A stretch of 29,290 bases of DNA from a virus: the IMG/VR virus record IMGVR_UViG_3300047382_000256, positions 1 to 29,290 of that record, one strand, 5' to 3'. The position numbers were made by a program, and so were the translations under genes. Of the stretch, positions 1 to 5,943 are shown piece by piece (within the stretch, counting starts at the first letter, position 1; each line of letters starts with the position of its first letter). Below the pieces are notes generated by a model. The model did no database searches, was not told where the DNA came from, and saw only the letters and a list, made by a program, of their open reading frames with translations.

Positions 1-109
1 CATGTGCGTCTTCAAACAGTTCAGGATGCAAGTCCCAACAGTGTTCTGTTTGTTTAGTAATATAAATCCAATCGTCCTTGCCGTCAAGACAAACCATCAC
101 TGCATACAT
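1..109 (-). CDS. Hypothetical protein, 3' part cut by window edge
   Basis: Reading the minus strand from an ATG at 109, the frame is open for 36 codons to the window edge, so only the N-terminus is present. It begins MYAVMVCLDGKDDWIYIT and continues with acidic and aromatic residues. An in-frame TGA lies three codons upstream of the ATG, which fixes the start close to 109. A purine-rich AAAAGG lies about 11 nt upstream as a possible ribosome site. It follows the aldolase gene on the same strand after a gap of about 30 nt, so it is probably co-transcribed. The DDWIY/T stretch resembles small conserved hypothetical proteins of T4-like marine phages as I remember them. No function can be given. 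Confidence 0.6.
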   Translation of the reverse strand, partial: MYAVMVCLDGKDDWIYITKQTEHCWDLHPELFEDAH

Positions 110-141
110 CAGGTTTCATACCTTTTCTACCCATAATTCTT

Positions 142-951
142 TCATGCACTTGCTTCTGTTATTTTTTTAATGTTACTGCTTATTGTAGCATTAAATTCTT
201 CATCTGTCAAGTCATAACGTAAGCCTTCTGACAATGCTCTACTGAAACTAGCAGTTATATTGTCATTAAGACCTAGTCTATTACACGCTTCGTTTGTAGT
301 ATATCCGCCACTTAGGAACACAACACGTTCTACATTAGGAAACACTGTGAGATTGTGATATAAGTTGGGTGTTTCTGGAGGTGTTAGTTTGAGGATGCAC
401 TTGCCTGGGAACTCATCCAGGAACTCTTGCAAGTGATACATAAGAGCATCTTCGACTTCGCCTTTGATAGGATGGTCAATGGGTACTTCAGGTTCAATGA
501 TTGGTACAAGTCCATACTCGCAAATAGTGCGAGCAAGTGTAAACTGTTGTTTGAGTACAGGATGTATCATGCCTACGCCGTGTACAATGCTACGCATCTT
601 TGTACCATAAATCTTAGGACCCCAGTTGCTAGTAGCCCATTCTAATATCTGCTTTACTGGAAACTGTTTGAGTGTTCCATCATCGTCACAGCCACTGTCG
701 ATCTTTAGGAACGTGTCAATACCTTTTTCATCCAAGATGTTAACCATGCCACGGTAAATTGTATCTTTGTAGAGGATTGCTCCCCAGATGTTTGAGTCGT
801 TGAAGTCAGGACTGTTGACCATTCTAAGACGCATAGCATGAACTTTCTCCATTTTATCTTCTTCTGTGTACTCTTGTCCGTAGCGTTCTAGTACGCCACC
901 TGTTGAACCACCACTGTGATCCATTGCTGCAATAAATCTATGATCACTCAT
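142..951 (-). CDS. fda: Class I fructose-bisphosphate aldolase (bacterial FdaB type)
   Basis: A 269-aa protein that aligns over its whole length with the short bacterial class I aldolases (staphylococcal FdaB type, about 296 aa). These cleave fructose-1,6-bisphosphate to dihydroxyacetone phosphate and glyceraldehyde-3-phosphate through a lysine Schiff base, without metal. Seen: FIAAMDHSGGST at residues 6-17 with D11, GTKMRS at 116-121, IIEPEV at 151-156, the active-site strand CILKLT with candidate Schiff-base K188, the phosphate-binding LSGGY at 213-217 and SFSRAL at 235-240. The start at 951 (MSDHRF) is preferred over upstream in-frame codons because the conserved fold begins there. It overlaps the HAD gene by 8 nt, so translation is probably coupled. 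It is likely a phage auxiliary metabolic gene acting on host glycolysis, gluconeogenesis or the Calvin cycle in the cytoplasm. The family call is firm; the role in infection is inference. Confidence 0.93.
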   Translation of the reverse strand: MSDHRFIAAMDHSGGSTGGVLERYGQEYTEEDKMEKVHAMRLRMVNSPDFNDSNIWGAILYKDTIYRGMVNILDEKGIDTFLKIDSGCDDDGTLKQFPVKQILEWATSNWGPKIYGTKMRSIVHGVGMIHPVLKQQFTLARTICEYGLVPIIEPEVPIDHPIKGEVEDALMYHLQEFLDEFPGKCILKLTPPETPNLYHNLTVFPNVERVVFLSGGYTTNEACNRLGLNDNITASFSRALSEGLRYDLTDEEFNATISSNIKKITEASA

Positions 952-1282
952 ATGACTCTCCTGTTTCACGAAAGAAGTTTTCACTCCAAAATGCTTTGTC
1001 GTCAATCCACACATCGTAGTTCTCTTTTTCGCCTACGCTTAGTTCGTGATGCTTTGCACCCCAGTCCATAAGTTGCTTGTATGTAAGTTCGTAATAATCT
1101 ACACCGCTTACACAGCCACGTGCTGTCATATATTTTATTGTGTGTCCTGCATCGTACAATGCGTTTACTCGTGCAATACGCTCTGGCATTGGAATATGAT
1201 TAGCATAGTCTTTTTTACCACTGCCATCCATAAAGTAAACTTCTTGACAAATAGTGCCGTCGATATCAATAACGTATTTCAT
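944..1282 (-). CDS. HAD-superfamily phosphatase (EcbF/BcbF-like)
   Basis: A 112-aa minimal HAD protein. Motif I is DIDGT with nucleophile D6 and acid/base D8. Motif II is T53 in YMTARG. K86 is a candidate for motif III. Motif IV is the WIDDKAF segment with D94 and D95. The small size without a cap domain, the YAN..P start of the region after motif I and the C-terminal DDKA resemble the EcbF/BcbF capsule-type phosphatases, also common in phages. The substrate is unknown; sugar phosphates are a reasonable guess given the overlapping aldolase gene just downstream. AAAGGA lies about 6 nt before the ATG. The 28-nt gap upstream is A/T-rich with a TATAAA but no clear -35 box. Confidence 0.82.
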   Translation of the reverse strand: MKYVIDIDGTICQEVYFMDGSGKKDYANHIPMPERIARVNALYDAGHTIKYMTARGCVSGVDYYELTYKQLMDWGAKHHELSVGEKENYDVWIDDKAFWSENFFRETGESYE

Positions 1283-1310
1283 TAAAAGTCCTTTATATTT
1301 TTAAATTTTT

Positions 1311-1448
1311 TCATTCTGGTACTTGCATACCTTTTTTGGTAAAACTTTTTGCTCGACGAATAATTTCTTTTTCACATAAGCGACTATTGCTTAAATGATG
1401 CTTCCACTTTTTATATAGTTTAGCATAACTATTATTCTTTCTTGTCAT
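1311..1448 (-). CDS. Small basic hypothetical protein (45 aa)
   Basis: Begins MTRKNNSYAKLYKKWKHHLS and ends KGMQVPE. It is strongly basic and rich in Lys/Arg, as expected of a small nucleic-acid-binding or host-takeover protein, but no family is recognised. The ATG at 1448 sits directly after the TGA of the 62-aa gene (TGAAATG), so translation is probably coupled. The frame is open further upstream, but that part lies inside the neighbouring gene and lacks its own start signal, so the short form is preferred. Confidence 0.55.
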   Translation of the reverse strand: MTRKNNSYAKLYKKWKHHLSNSRLCEKEIIRRAKSFTKKGMQVPE

Positions 1449-1449
1449 T

Positions 1450-1638
1450 TCATTTACCAGCTTTAGCATCTTTTTCTGCTTTAGACAGTTTGTTATTCCA
1501 TTGATTGTTACTAATACCGAGTTCACTGGGCATAGCCTTAGTTTCACCTTTAGTAACTTTACCACCCTTAGCAAGGAACTCTGCCTTCATTCGTTCAAGT
1601 TCTTCATCTTTTTTATTTGGACTATGATTCATTGACAT
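1450..1638 (-). CDS. Small charged hypothetical protein (62 aa)
   Basis: A 62-aa protein with a central GGKVTKGETKAMPSELGISN segment between two Lys/Glu-rich, probably helical stretches. Its first codons overlap the end of the upstream MazG-like gene by 17 nt. The start may be 1638 or the next ATG at 1632. A GGAG about 11-14 nt upstream, inside the MazG gene, could serve as the ribosome site. The segment looks like a conserved T4-like marine phage hypothetical. The function is unknown. Confidence 0.65.
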   Translation of the reverse strand: MSMNHSPNKKDEELERMKAEFLAKGGKVTKGETKAMPSELGISNNQWNNKLSKAEKDAKAGK

Positions 1639-1912
1639 TGATTAGTGTACTCCATTTTTTTAGTTTATCTTCTTTTACACTGCTACGTGCATAAATGTGT
1701 TTCCAATCTAAGATGCCATGTTCTGTCATTAGATTAATCATACAATAAACATCACCTACTTCTTCAAGAAGTTTAATGCGCTGTTCTTCTGTTATTTCTT
1801 CTTTGTACTCAAACTTGCGCATTATCTTTGAACAGCGTTGTGTTAGTTCGCCGCACTCTTCCATAGTAATACACATTAGCTGTTGTAGTGTGTTAATAGG
1901 ACTATCTTTCAT
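1622..1912 (-). CDS. MazG-like nucleotide pyrophosphohydrolase (short form)
   Basis: A 96-aa all-alpha NTP pyrophosphohydrolase. The metal-binding signature is present: the MEECGEL helix with E18, E19 and E22, then LLEEVGDVYCMINLM with E51 and D54 (EExxE...ExxD). Members hydrolyse (d)NTPs to the monophosphate and pyrophosphate; phage versions are thought to adjust nucleotide pools or ppGpp in the infected cell, though substrates differ. An AAGG motif lies before the ATG. It overlaps the 54-aa membrane-protein gene upstream and the 62-aa gene downstream, so it belongs to a coupled operon. A second, more divergent MazG-like gene lies 1.5 kb away. Confidence 0.85.
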   Translation of the reverse strand: MKDSPINTLQQLMCITMEECGELTQRCSKIMRKFEYKEEITEEQRIKLLEEVGDVYCMINLMTEHGILDWKHIYARSSVKEDKLKKWSTLINVNES

Positions 1913-2066
1913 TTTCTTGCCTTAATCTATATTGACAGTATGCTTCCCAACCATATTCGTACATACCATACGCAACAACAAAGCCAACCCAAGGAATAGC
2001 AAATGCTGCTGTTAGCATTAAGTCTGCTGCTAAAAATGCTGCGGGATAATCATACCAGCGTATCAA
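1902..2066 (-). CDS. Small membrane protein with TTG start (54 aa)
   Basis: Found by reading the apparent gap between the exonuclease and MazG-like genes. From a TTG at 2066 the frame runs 54 codons to TAG, giving MIRWYDYPAAFLAADLML, then a hydrophobic stretch through about residue 36 (one or two membrane passes), then a hydrophilic tail YCQYRLRQENER. The TTG overlaps the exonuclease stop codon (TTGA), and AGGAG lies 7 nt upstream, so start and ribosome site fit well. The 3' end overlaps the MazG-like start by 11 nt. It is likely an inner-membrane protein. No family is recognised. Confidence 0.68.
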   Translation of the reverse strand: MIRWYDYPAAFLAADLMLTAAFAIPWVGFVVAYGMYEYGWEAYCQYRLRQENER

Positions 2067-2590
2067 CGAGTTACTCCTAACTCTTTGTATACCATTTGTA
2101 CACCTTTTGCTTGGAAGTAAGCATCTGCTAGTGCGTTGTGCAGATCACTTTGCATTGCTTTGCGTGGATCTACTTTTGCCATTAAAAATAGTGTACGTGA
2201 ATCACGTACTTGCCAAAACTGCCAAGGAATAGGTTTACCACGTTGCCGAAGCATATCTTCGATAATAGTAATGTCAAATCCATAGCCATGTCCCCACAGC
2301 ACATCAACACCTACCATCCACTTAGGCAAACTATCTAAGAACACATCCATGTGTTCACGTCCTTCAGTACTAAATGCTTCTTCTTGTACTTTAGGATCCT
2401 GCTTACTCCACCAGGCAATAGTATCGTCACTGACATCTCTGTCCTGTGAGTCTAGGTCTAGTTTGTAGTAAAATTCACTGTGAGGTTCGCTGTTGTCTAA
2501 AGGATTAAATTTTACACCACCTACTGTTAGCACTGCTGTTCGAGGAGTAGTGTGTAGTGTTTCTAAATCAATCATTGCGTGTACAGGCAT
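2063..2590 (-). CDS. DEDDh 3'-5' exonuclease (DexA/RNase T-like fold)
   Basis: A 175-aa DnaQ-fold nuclease with all three exonuclease motifs: Exo I MIDLET with D8 and E10, Exo II HGYGFDITII with D106, and Exo III HNALADAYFQA with H151 and D156. The VRDSRTLF segment (D130) is typical of the phage DexA-like group. It is expected to remove nucleotides from 3' ends of DNA or RNA using two divalent metals in the cytoplasm, for example in host DNA turnover or repair. Which substrate applies is not visible. The ATG at 2590 has AAGGAA upstream and a strong promoter at 2618-2646, so it is probably the first gene of the operon that ends with the aldolase. Confidence 0.85.
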   Translation of the reverse strand: MPVHAMIDLETLHTTPRTAVLTVGGVKFNPLDNSEPHSEFYYKLDLDSQDRDVSDDTIAWWSKQDPKVQEEAFSTEGREHMDVFLDSLPKWMVGVDVLWGHGYGFDITIIEDMLRQRGKPIPWQFWQVRDSRTLFLMAKVDPRKAMQSDLHNALADAYFQAKGVQMVYKELGVTR

Positions 2591-2617
2591 TAGAGTTCCT
2601 TAATAGTTTATATTATT

Positions 2618-2646
2618 AAAGTAACACATTTTGATGTCATTGTCAA
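2618..2646 (-). promoter_or_regulatory. Sigma70-type promoter for the exonuclease-to-aldolase operon
   Basis: On the minus strand a perfect TTGACA (2641-2646) is followed after exactly 17 nt by TACTTT (2618-2623), preceded by TG at the extended -10 position (TGT-TACTTT). Transcription would begin near 2611 and leave a leader of about 20 nt carrying AAGGAA before the ATG at 2590. It lies in one of the few intergenic gaps on this side of the window, which supports a real early or middle promoter read by host sigma factor. Confidence 0.65.
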
Positions 2647-2649
2647 CAG

Positions 2650-3393
2650 TTATCTAAACATAAAAGTATAATTTATTCTTTTATTTTCATAACCCGGAAG
2701 TGTTTCTACAGGTTGTGACTTATGATAAAATAGTGAATTAAATATTACAGCTCTGTTGTATCCGTAATTAATTCTAACAGGTTCTTTCCCTGTAGACTTT
2801 AAAAATTCTCTTACTTCATCAGGTTTAAAGTTCTTTTCGTAATAGTCCCAGTCCGCAGGCGGCGCCGTGTCCCAAATATATAATCCGTTTGTTTCGGTAT
2901 CATGTTTTACTGATTCATTAGGAGTAGCCCAAAAATTTAAGTTAGCTGAATTTTTTGTAGGTCCTGGATCAGCATGAATATCTACTCCGTATGAAGTTTG
3001 GTTATAAATGAATGCCCATGCTCTTTCTATATCTAGCTGACTTAGAAATGGAAGTTTTTCTTTTGTTTCTTTAACAATATTTGAGAGCACCGGAAACCAA
3101 AGCTCGTTTGGTGTAAAATTAATTGCTGCATAATCTTTATAGTAATCATGTCGCATATTAAAATATAAAACAAAATCTCTTAATCTTAAAATGTACTCTT
3201 CATTTAAAAAATTATCTATTACAACATAACCAAGAGTGTTATATGTGTTATTCAGCATACTCCAATCTAGATTATGATTTAAAACATTGCCGTCAATTAA
3301 ACTACGATTACCTAGTTCTTCCTTAGTTATAAAAACATTGTTTTTTACTAGAAAGTCTAGGTAATCTTTACTATCGTTATATGAATTGTGCAA
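2650..3393 (-). CDS. 2-oxoglutarate/Fe(II)-dependent oxygenase
   Basis: A 247-aa protein with the double-stranded beta-helix oxygenase signature: iron ligands H140 and D142 in DIHADPGP, the following strand NLNFWATP, the distal H224 in FNSLFYHKSQPV, and R239 in ENKRINYTFMF, which would bind the 2-oxoglutarate carboxylate. This is the arrangement of prolyl-hydroxylase-like phage oxygenases. Such enzymes hydroxylate a protein, nucleic acid or small molecule; the substrate is not evident. The start is a TTG at 3393 with GGAAGG about 9 nt upstream, inside the end of the MazG-like gene (17-nt overlap). The next in-frame ATG, 45 codons later, has a poorly spaced ribosome site and would remove a likely N-terminal part. 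Codons are more A/T-rich than in the two flanking genes. Confidence 0.82.
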   Translation of the reverse strand: MHNSYNDSKDYLDFLVKNNVFITKEELGNRSLIDGNVLNHNLDWSMLNNTYNTLGYVVIDNFLNEEYILRLRDFVLYFNMRHDYYKDYAAINFTPNELWFPVLSNIVKETKEKLPFLSQLDIERAWAFIYNQTSYGVDIHADPGPTKNSANLNFWATPNESVKHDTETNGLYIWDTAPPADWDYYEKNFKPDEVREFLKSTGKEPVRINYGYNRAVIFNSLFYHKSQPVETLPGYENKRINYTFMFR

Positions 3394-3730
3394 GTTCAGG
3401 AGCCTTCCAGCCTTCAGGCTTTAGTACTTTACCGTCTTCACGTTTGCGAACTTTGCCTGTGTCTGGATCAATCTTAGCAAAGTTTGTATCCATTACTTCT
3501 TTCCAGGCTGCTTCTCCGTCCCAGCCAGCGGCACGTACTGCGCCCATAGTAACAACTAATATGTCGATGAGTGCGTCGAGCTGTTCGACTTTGTCATCTG
3601 CTGCGACAGCTTCTACAAGCTCACCTACTTCTTCGTCAATAAGACTTAGATACATTTTATAGTTTGCTTCACTTGCTGGTTGGTCACACGCTGTACCGAA
3701 GCGTTCAATATCTTCAAATGGGTTTGTCAT
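3377..3730 (-). CDS. MazG/HisE-like pyrophosphohydrolase
   Basis: A 117-aa protein starting MTNPFEDIERF at an ATG preceded by AGAGG. The helical metal site is seen as LIDEEVGEL with E33, E34 and E37 and LDALIDILVV with D52 and D56. A C-terminal extension KIDPDTGKVRKREDGKVLKP is typical of the PRA-PH/HisE-like phage group rather than classical MazG. It probably hydrolyses nucleotides or related pyrophosphates in the cytoplasm. The frame is open 24 codons upstream, but that stretch overlaps the co-chaperonin gene and is not conserved-looking. It has little sequence in common with the 96-aa MazG-like protein at 1622-1912, so the two probably have different substrates. Confidence 0.83.
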   Translation of the reverse strand: MTNPFEDIERFGTACDQPASEANYKMYLSLIDEEVGELVEAVAADDKVEQLDALIDILVVTMGAVRAAGWDGEAAWKEVMDTNFAKIDPDTGKVRKREDGKVLKPEGWKAPELAQFI

Positions 3731-3740
3731 TATTACCTCT

Positions 3741-4145
3741 TTATGCTGTAACAAATGATGAAGGATCAATTGTTGCATGTTCACCGTCTGCATATTCTGC
3801 ACCGAATTGAACTCCGTCGGGCTTTTTATCTGAAAATGCTAGTACACAGTCAGAATCTATCATGCGCAATTCTGTTTCACCATTGCCTTCGTCAATTTTA
3901 ATACTACGAGTCCAACGACCATGTTCAATAAGTATCCAATCACCTACTTTATATGTCTCGGTGTTGTTGGGGCCTTTTGAATGTACTCTTCCCCAACGAG
4001 GATAAATTCCTCTTGTTTCTCCGTCATCGCTTCTTAGAATCAACCCACTTTTTGTAGTCTGTTCTCCAAAGTACATGTCGGAAACTAAAACTCTATCATT
4101 AATCGGTTTTAGTGTTCCGTGTATTGTATCTAAATTTATAGCCAT
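3741..4145 (-). CDS. GroES-like co-chaperonin (T4 gp31 type)
   Basis: A 134-aa protein with the Cpn10 beta-barrel pattern: PINDRVLVSDMYFG at residues 14-27, a mobile-loop-like EQTTKSGLIL at 28-37, TRGIYPRWGRVHSKGP at 45-59 and YKVGDWILIEHGRWTR at 65-80. It should cap host GroEL as a heptamer, in the manner of T4 gp31, to help fold the phage capsid protein. It is longer than GroES (about 97 aa), with an acidic C-terminal extension. The ATG overlaps the previous stop (TAATG), and AAGGTGA just upstream is a good ribosome site. Confidence 0.9.
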   Translation of the reverse strand: MAINLDTIHGTLKPINDRVLVSDMYFGEQTTKSGLILRSDDGETRGIYPRWGRVHSKGPNNTETYKVGDWILIEHGRWTRSIKIDEGNGETELRMIDSDCVLAFSDKKPDGVQFGAEYADGEHATIDPSSFVTA

Positions 4146-4495
4146 TATTCACCTTTTTGTACAAAATTTCCATCTGCGTCTTCTTGCCATTCATCATCTT
4201 CTTCTAACATTTCTAATTCTGCTTCTGTTAGAGGTTCTGCAATATCATCAACTGGAGTAGTACTTGTTTCATTTTTTACAAGTTGTCCTCTTTCATCTTT
4301 TGCATATTTTTGATAATGATCTTTTACAATATCTTCTCTTTTTCTTTTAATTTTTCCACCTGGTCCTAATTCGTCGCCACGGGCATTTACTTTTGCATTG
4401 CCAATCGCAGGAACAAGTTCATTCTTCTTACGCAACAAATCCATGTCGACAACTTTGCCTCTCATAGATCTATGTATAATTTGCTTTCTAGCCAT
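4145..4495 (-). CDS. Conserved phage hypothetical protein (116 aa)
   Basis: The first 50 residues are basic and well ordered (MARKQIIHRSMRGKVVDMDL, then NELVPAIGNAKVNARGDELG). The middle carries GPGGKIKRKREDIV, and the C-terminal 40 residues are very acidic (EAELEMLEEDDEWQED). This split of charges resembles small virion or scaffold-type proteins and also nucleic-acid-binding proteins. I believe similar proteins occur in T4-like marine phages, but no function is known to me. AAGGAG sits just before the ATG, and the gene is translationally coupled to the co-chaperonin. Confidence 0.72.
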   Translation of the reverse strand: MARKQIIHRSMRGKVVDMDLLRKKNELVPAIGNAKVNARGDELGPGGKIKRKREDIVKDHYQKYAKDERGQLVKNETSTTPVDDIAEPLTEAELEMLEEDDEWQEDADGNFVQKGE

Positions 4496-4516
4496 ATTAT
4501 TCTCCTTATACTCTAC

Positions 4517-5047
4517 TTATCTCAGGAACTCTCGCCAATCCAGGCCATATTGGATTGAGTCTATTTTATGTATACCTATTAAGTATAGCACATATGATGC
4601 TACAGAGCTACCTCTGCCTACTCCCCAAACAATACTATTCTCACGCATAAAGTCTACTAGATAAATCATATAACGTAATAAGTTAAGCATATCACGTTCT
4701 TTAAAAGCATCTAATTCTTCCCATATGCGTTCTTGTACGTGCTGTGGACAAGGTGTTTGTGCTTTTTGCAATACGTATTCATATACATTAATGTCTTTGT
4801 ATGCGTCAGGCATAAACCATTCTGATTGTAATGCACCGTCAAATGTCTTTTCGTCTACGTCAATCGGAATATACTTTTGTAGTTTATCAAAGCCTTGTTC
4901 TTCCATTGCTGTATTAAACTTGTCTACATCATCTGATTCTTCGCATAATACCACATGGCACTTGTCAACATGACCTGAATAAATCATATCGATAAGATCA
5001 CGATTAGAGAATTGTGGAATACCTAGTTTGTCTGTTTTCATAAGCAT
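4517..5047 (-). CDS. DnaE-like fragment: Pol III alpha GRGS module without catalytic aspartates
   Basis: A 176-aa protein. The C-terminal 65 residues match the palm of bacterial DNA polymerase III alpha: LRYMIYLVDFMRENSIVWG, then GVGRGSSVASYVLYLIGI at 142-159 (the nucleotide-binding GRGS element), then SIQYGLDWREFLR, which corresponds to the L.FERFLNPER segment of DnaE. The protein stops exactly where DnaE would continue with the PDFDVDF catalytic aspartates, and it also lacks the PHP and fingers domains. The N-terminal 110 residues are not recognised. It cannot be a polymerase by itself; it may bind nucleotide, interfere with or pair with the host replisome, or be a conserved phage protein of new use. 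The start may be 5047 or 5041; neither has a ribosome site, and the promoter at 5054-5082 would give an almost leaderless message. Confidence 0.7.
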   Translation of the reverse strand: MLMKTDKLGIPQFSNRDLIDMIYSGHVDKCHVVLCEESDDVDKFNTAMEEQGFDKLQKYIPIDVDEKTFDGALQSEWFMPDAYKDINVYEYVLQKAQTPCPQHVQERIWEELDAFKERDMLNLLRYMIYLVDFMRENSIVWGVGRGSSVASYVLYLIGIHKIDSIQYGLDWREFLR

Positions 5048-5053
5048 ATATAT

Positions 5054-5082
5054 ATTTTACGATATATTGATTAAATTGTCAA
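5054..5082 (-). promoter_or_regulatory. Sigma70-type promoter before the DnaE-like gene
   Basis: Minus-strand TTGACA (5077-5082), a 17-nt spacer, then TAAAAT (5054-5059). It overlaps the 3' end of the 75-aa gene. The predicted first transcribed base (about 5047) coincides with the first ATG of the DnaE-like gene, so the message would be leaderless or nearly so. It marks the border between the tail-gene block and the left-hand operon. Confidence 0.62.
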
Positions 5083-5284
5083 GTCCGTTTTCGTCAGAAT
5101 CTTCTTCTTTTTTTCTTAAATTCAATCTTCTTGTTTCTTGTTCTATTTTATAGGTATCTATTACTAGAATTATTTGTGATCTTATGTCATCATTACAGGT
5201 ATGATAATATCTACTTAATTGTATAATCTTATCTTCAACTTCGTTATCTGTTAGATGAGATAAATCTCCTACACCAGGGTGCAT
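5057..5284 (-). CDS. Small conserved-type hypothetical protein (75 aa)
   Basis: A 75-aa mainly helical protein: MHPGVGDLSHLTDNEVEDKI, then LSRYYHTCNDDIRSQIILVI and a charged C-terminus with RRLNLRKKEE. It resembles the small two-helix proteins found between structural genes in T4-like marine phages, but no function is known. The ATG overlaps the stop of the 209-aa gene (TAATG), and AGGAAG lies about 10 nt upstream, so it is expressed with the tail genes. Confidence 0.7.
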   Translation of the reverse strand: MHPGVGDLSHLTDNEVEDKIIQLSRYYHTCNDDIRSQIILVIDTYKIEQETRRLNLRKKEEDSDENGLDNLINIS

Positions 5285-5913
5285 TATTTAAATCTTCCTA
5301 AGTAATTAACAAATATATCTACACCACCATTTGGCGACCAAAATTCGATTATTGTTGGACCATAATCTGCATTAGCTGGTAAAACAAAAGGCGATGGATA
5401 ATTTGGACTAAAATGCATGTTTTCGGCATCACTTGTAAAATTTATTTTCCAGTTATCTATAGTTATATCAGTACTGTTTATTTGTAGTGTAAATTTTGCA
5501 AATCTATCTTCGTATGTTGGATCTGAACTATTACCTAGGGGAAATCCTACAATTTTAAAAGTACCAGTTTTATAACCGCCATCCTCTACTAATTCAGCAA
5601 AATTTATATCTAAAAATTGATAATGTCCGTTATTAAAATTAATTTCAGTAACTACATCACCTTCTTGGGCACCTATATCAAATGTTTTTCCTGTTACTGA
5701 TTGCTGGTTAGCATCAATAATATAGGTTCCTGCAAAATTATTATTTTCTGTTAGTTTTACAGTTTCGTTTTGTAGAAGTTCAATTTCTGCTTTTGCTGCT
5801 GTAAAGTTATCTTTAATTGTACTAAAGTTATCTCTAAATCCTTGAGTATCATTATCTACTCCAGCAACTGGATATGCTGCATCAATTGTACTACTTTGTA
5901 TATTACTGGCCAT
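5284..5913 (-). CDS. Putative tail/baseplate-associated protein (209 aa)
   Basis: Residues 18-45 carry GVDNDTQGFRDNFSTIKDNF followed by a helical AAKAEIELLQ. This is a divergent copy of the N-terminal module shared with the 239-, 568- and 2935-aa proteins here (pattern G-D-x-x-R-x-x-F-x-K-x-N-x-N-F). The remainder is beta-rich without a recognised fold and ends IFVNYLGRFK. With its shared N-terminus and its place at the end of the tail block it is probably a short fibre or fibre-associated virion protein. An ATAAATA late box and a GAGG ribosome site precede it. Confidence 0.75.
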   Translation of the reverse strand: MASNIQSSTIDAAYPVAGVDNDTQGFRDNFSTIKDNFTAAKAEIELLQNETVKLTENNNFAGTYIIDANQQSVTGKTFDIGAQEGDVVTEINFNNGHYQFLDINFAELVEDGGYKTGTFKIVGFPLGNSSDPTYEDRFAKFTLQINSTDITIDNWKINFTSDAENMHFSPNYPSPFVLPANADYGPTIIEFWSPNGGVDIFVNYLGRFK

Positions 5914-5931
5914 TGTCTATCCTCTTTTACA

Positions 5932-5938
5932 TATTTAT
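5932..5938 (-). promoter_or_regulatory. T4-type late promoter box (ATAAATA)
   Basis: Minus-strand CATAAATATG lies about 20 nt before the ATG of the 209-aa gene, in the 30-nt gap after the 1521-aa gene. It matches the core of the T4 late consensus TATAAATA read by gp55-type sigma. The GAGG ribosome site begins near the predicted start of transcription. Confidence 0.5.
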
Positions 5939-5943
5939 GTATT

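Noticed and set aside
952-1014. Extended aldolase start at 1014
   Set aside because: The extra 21 residues overlap the HAD gene and do not resemble aldolase N-termini; family similarity begins at MSDHRF.
1283-1310. Promoter before the HAD gene (TATAAA in an A/T-rich gap)
   Set aside because: No -35 box at a usable distance, and A/T-rich gaps give such a box by chance; the operon promoter at 2618-2646 can explain expression.
1449-1574. N-terminal extension of the 45-aa gene to 1574
   Set aside because: The extension lies wholly within the 62-aa gene and lacks a ribosome site; the ATG directly after that gene's stop codon is a better start.
4517-5047. Complete DNA polymerase III alpha gene broken by frameshift
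   Set aside because: Neither the upstream 75-aa gene nor the downstream bases in any frame continue DnaE sequence, so the fragment is not split by a simple frameshift within this window.
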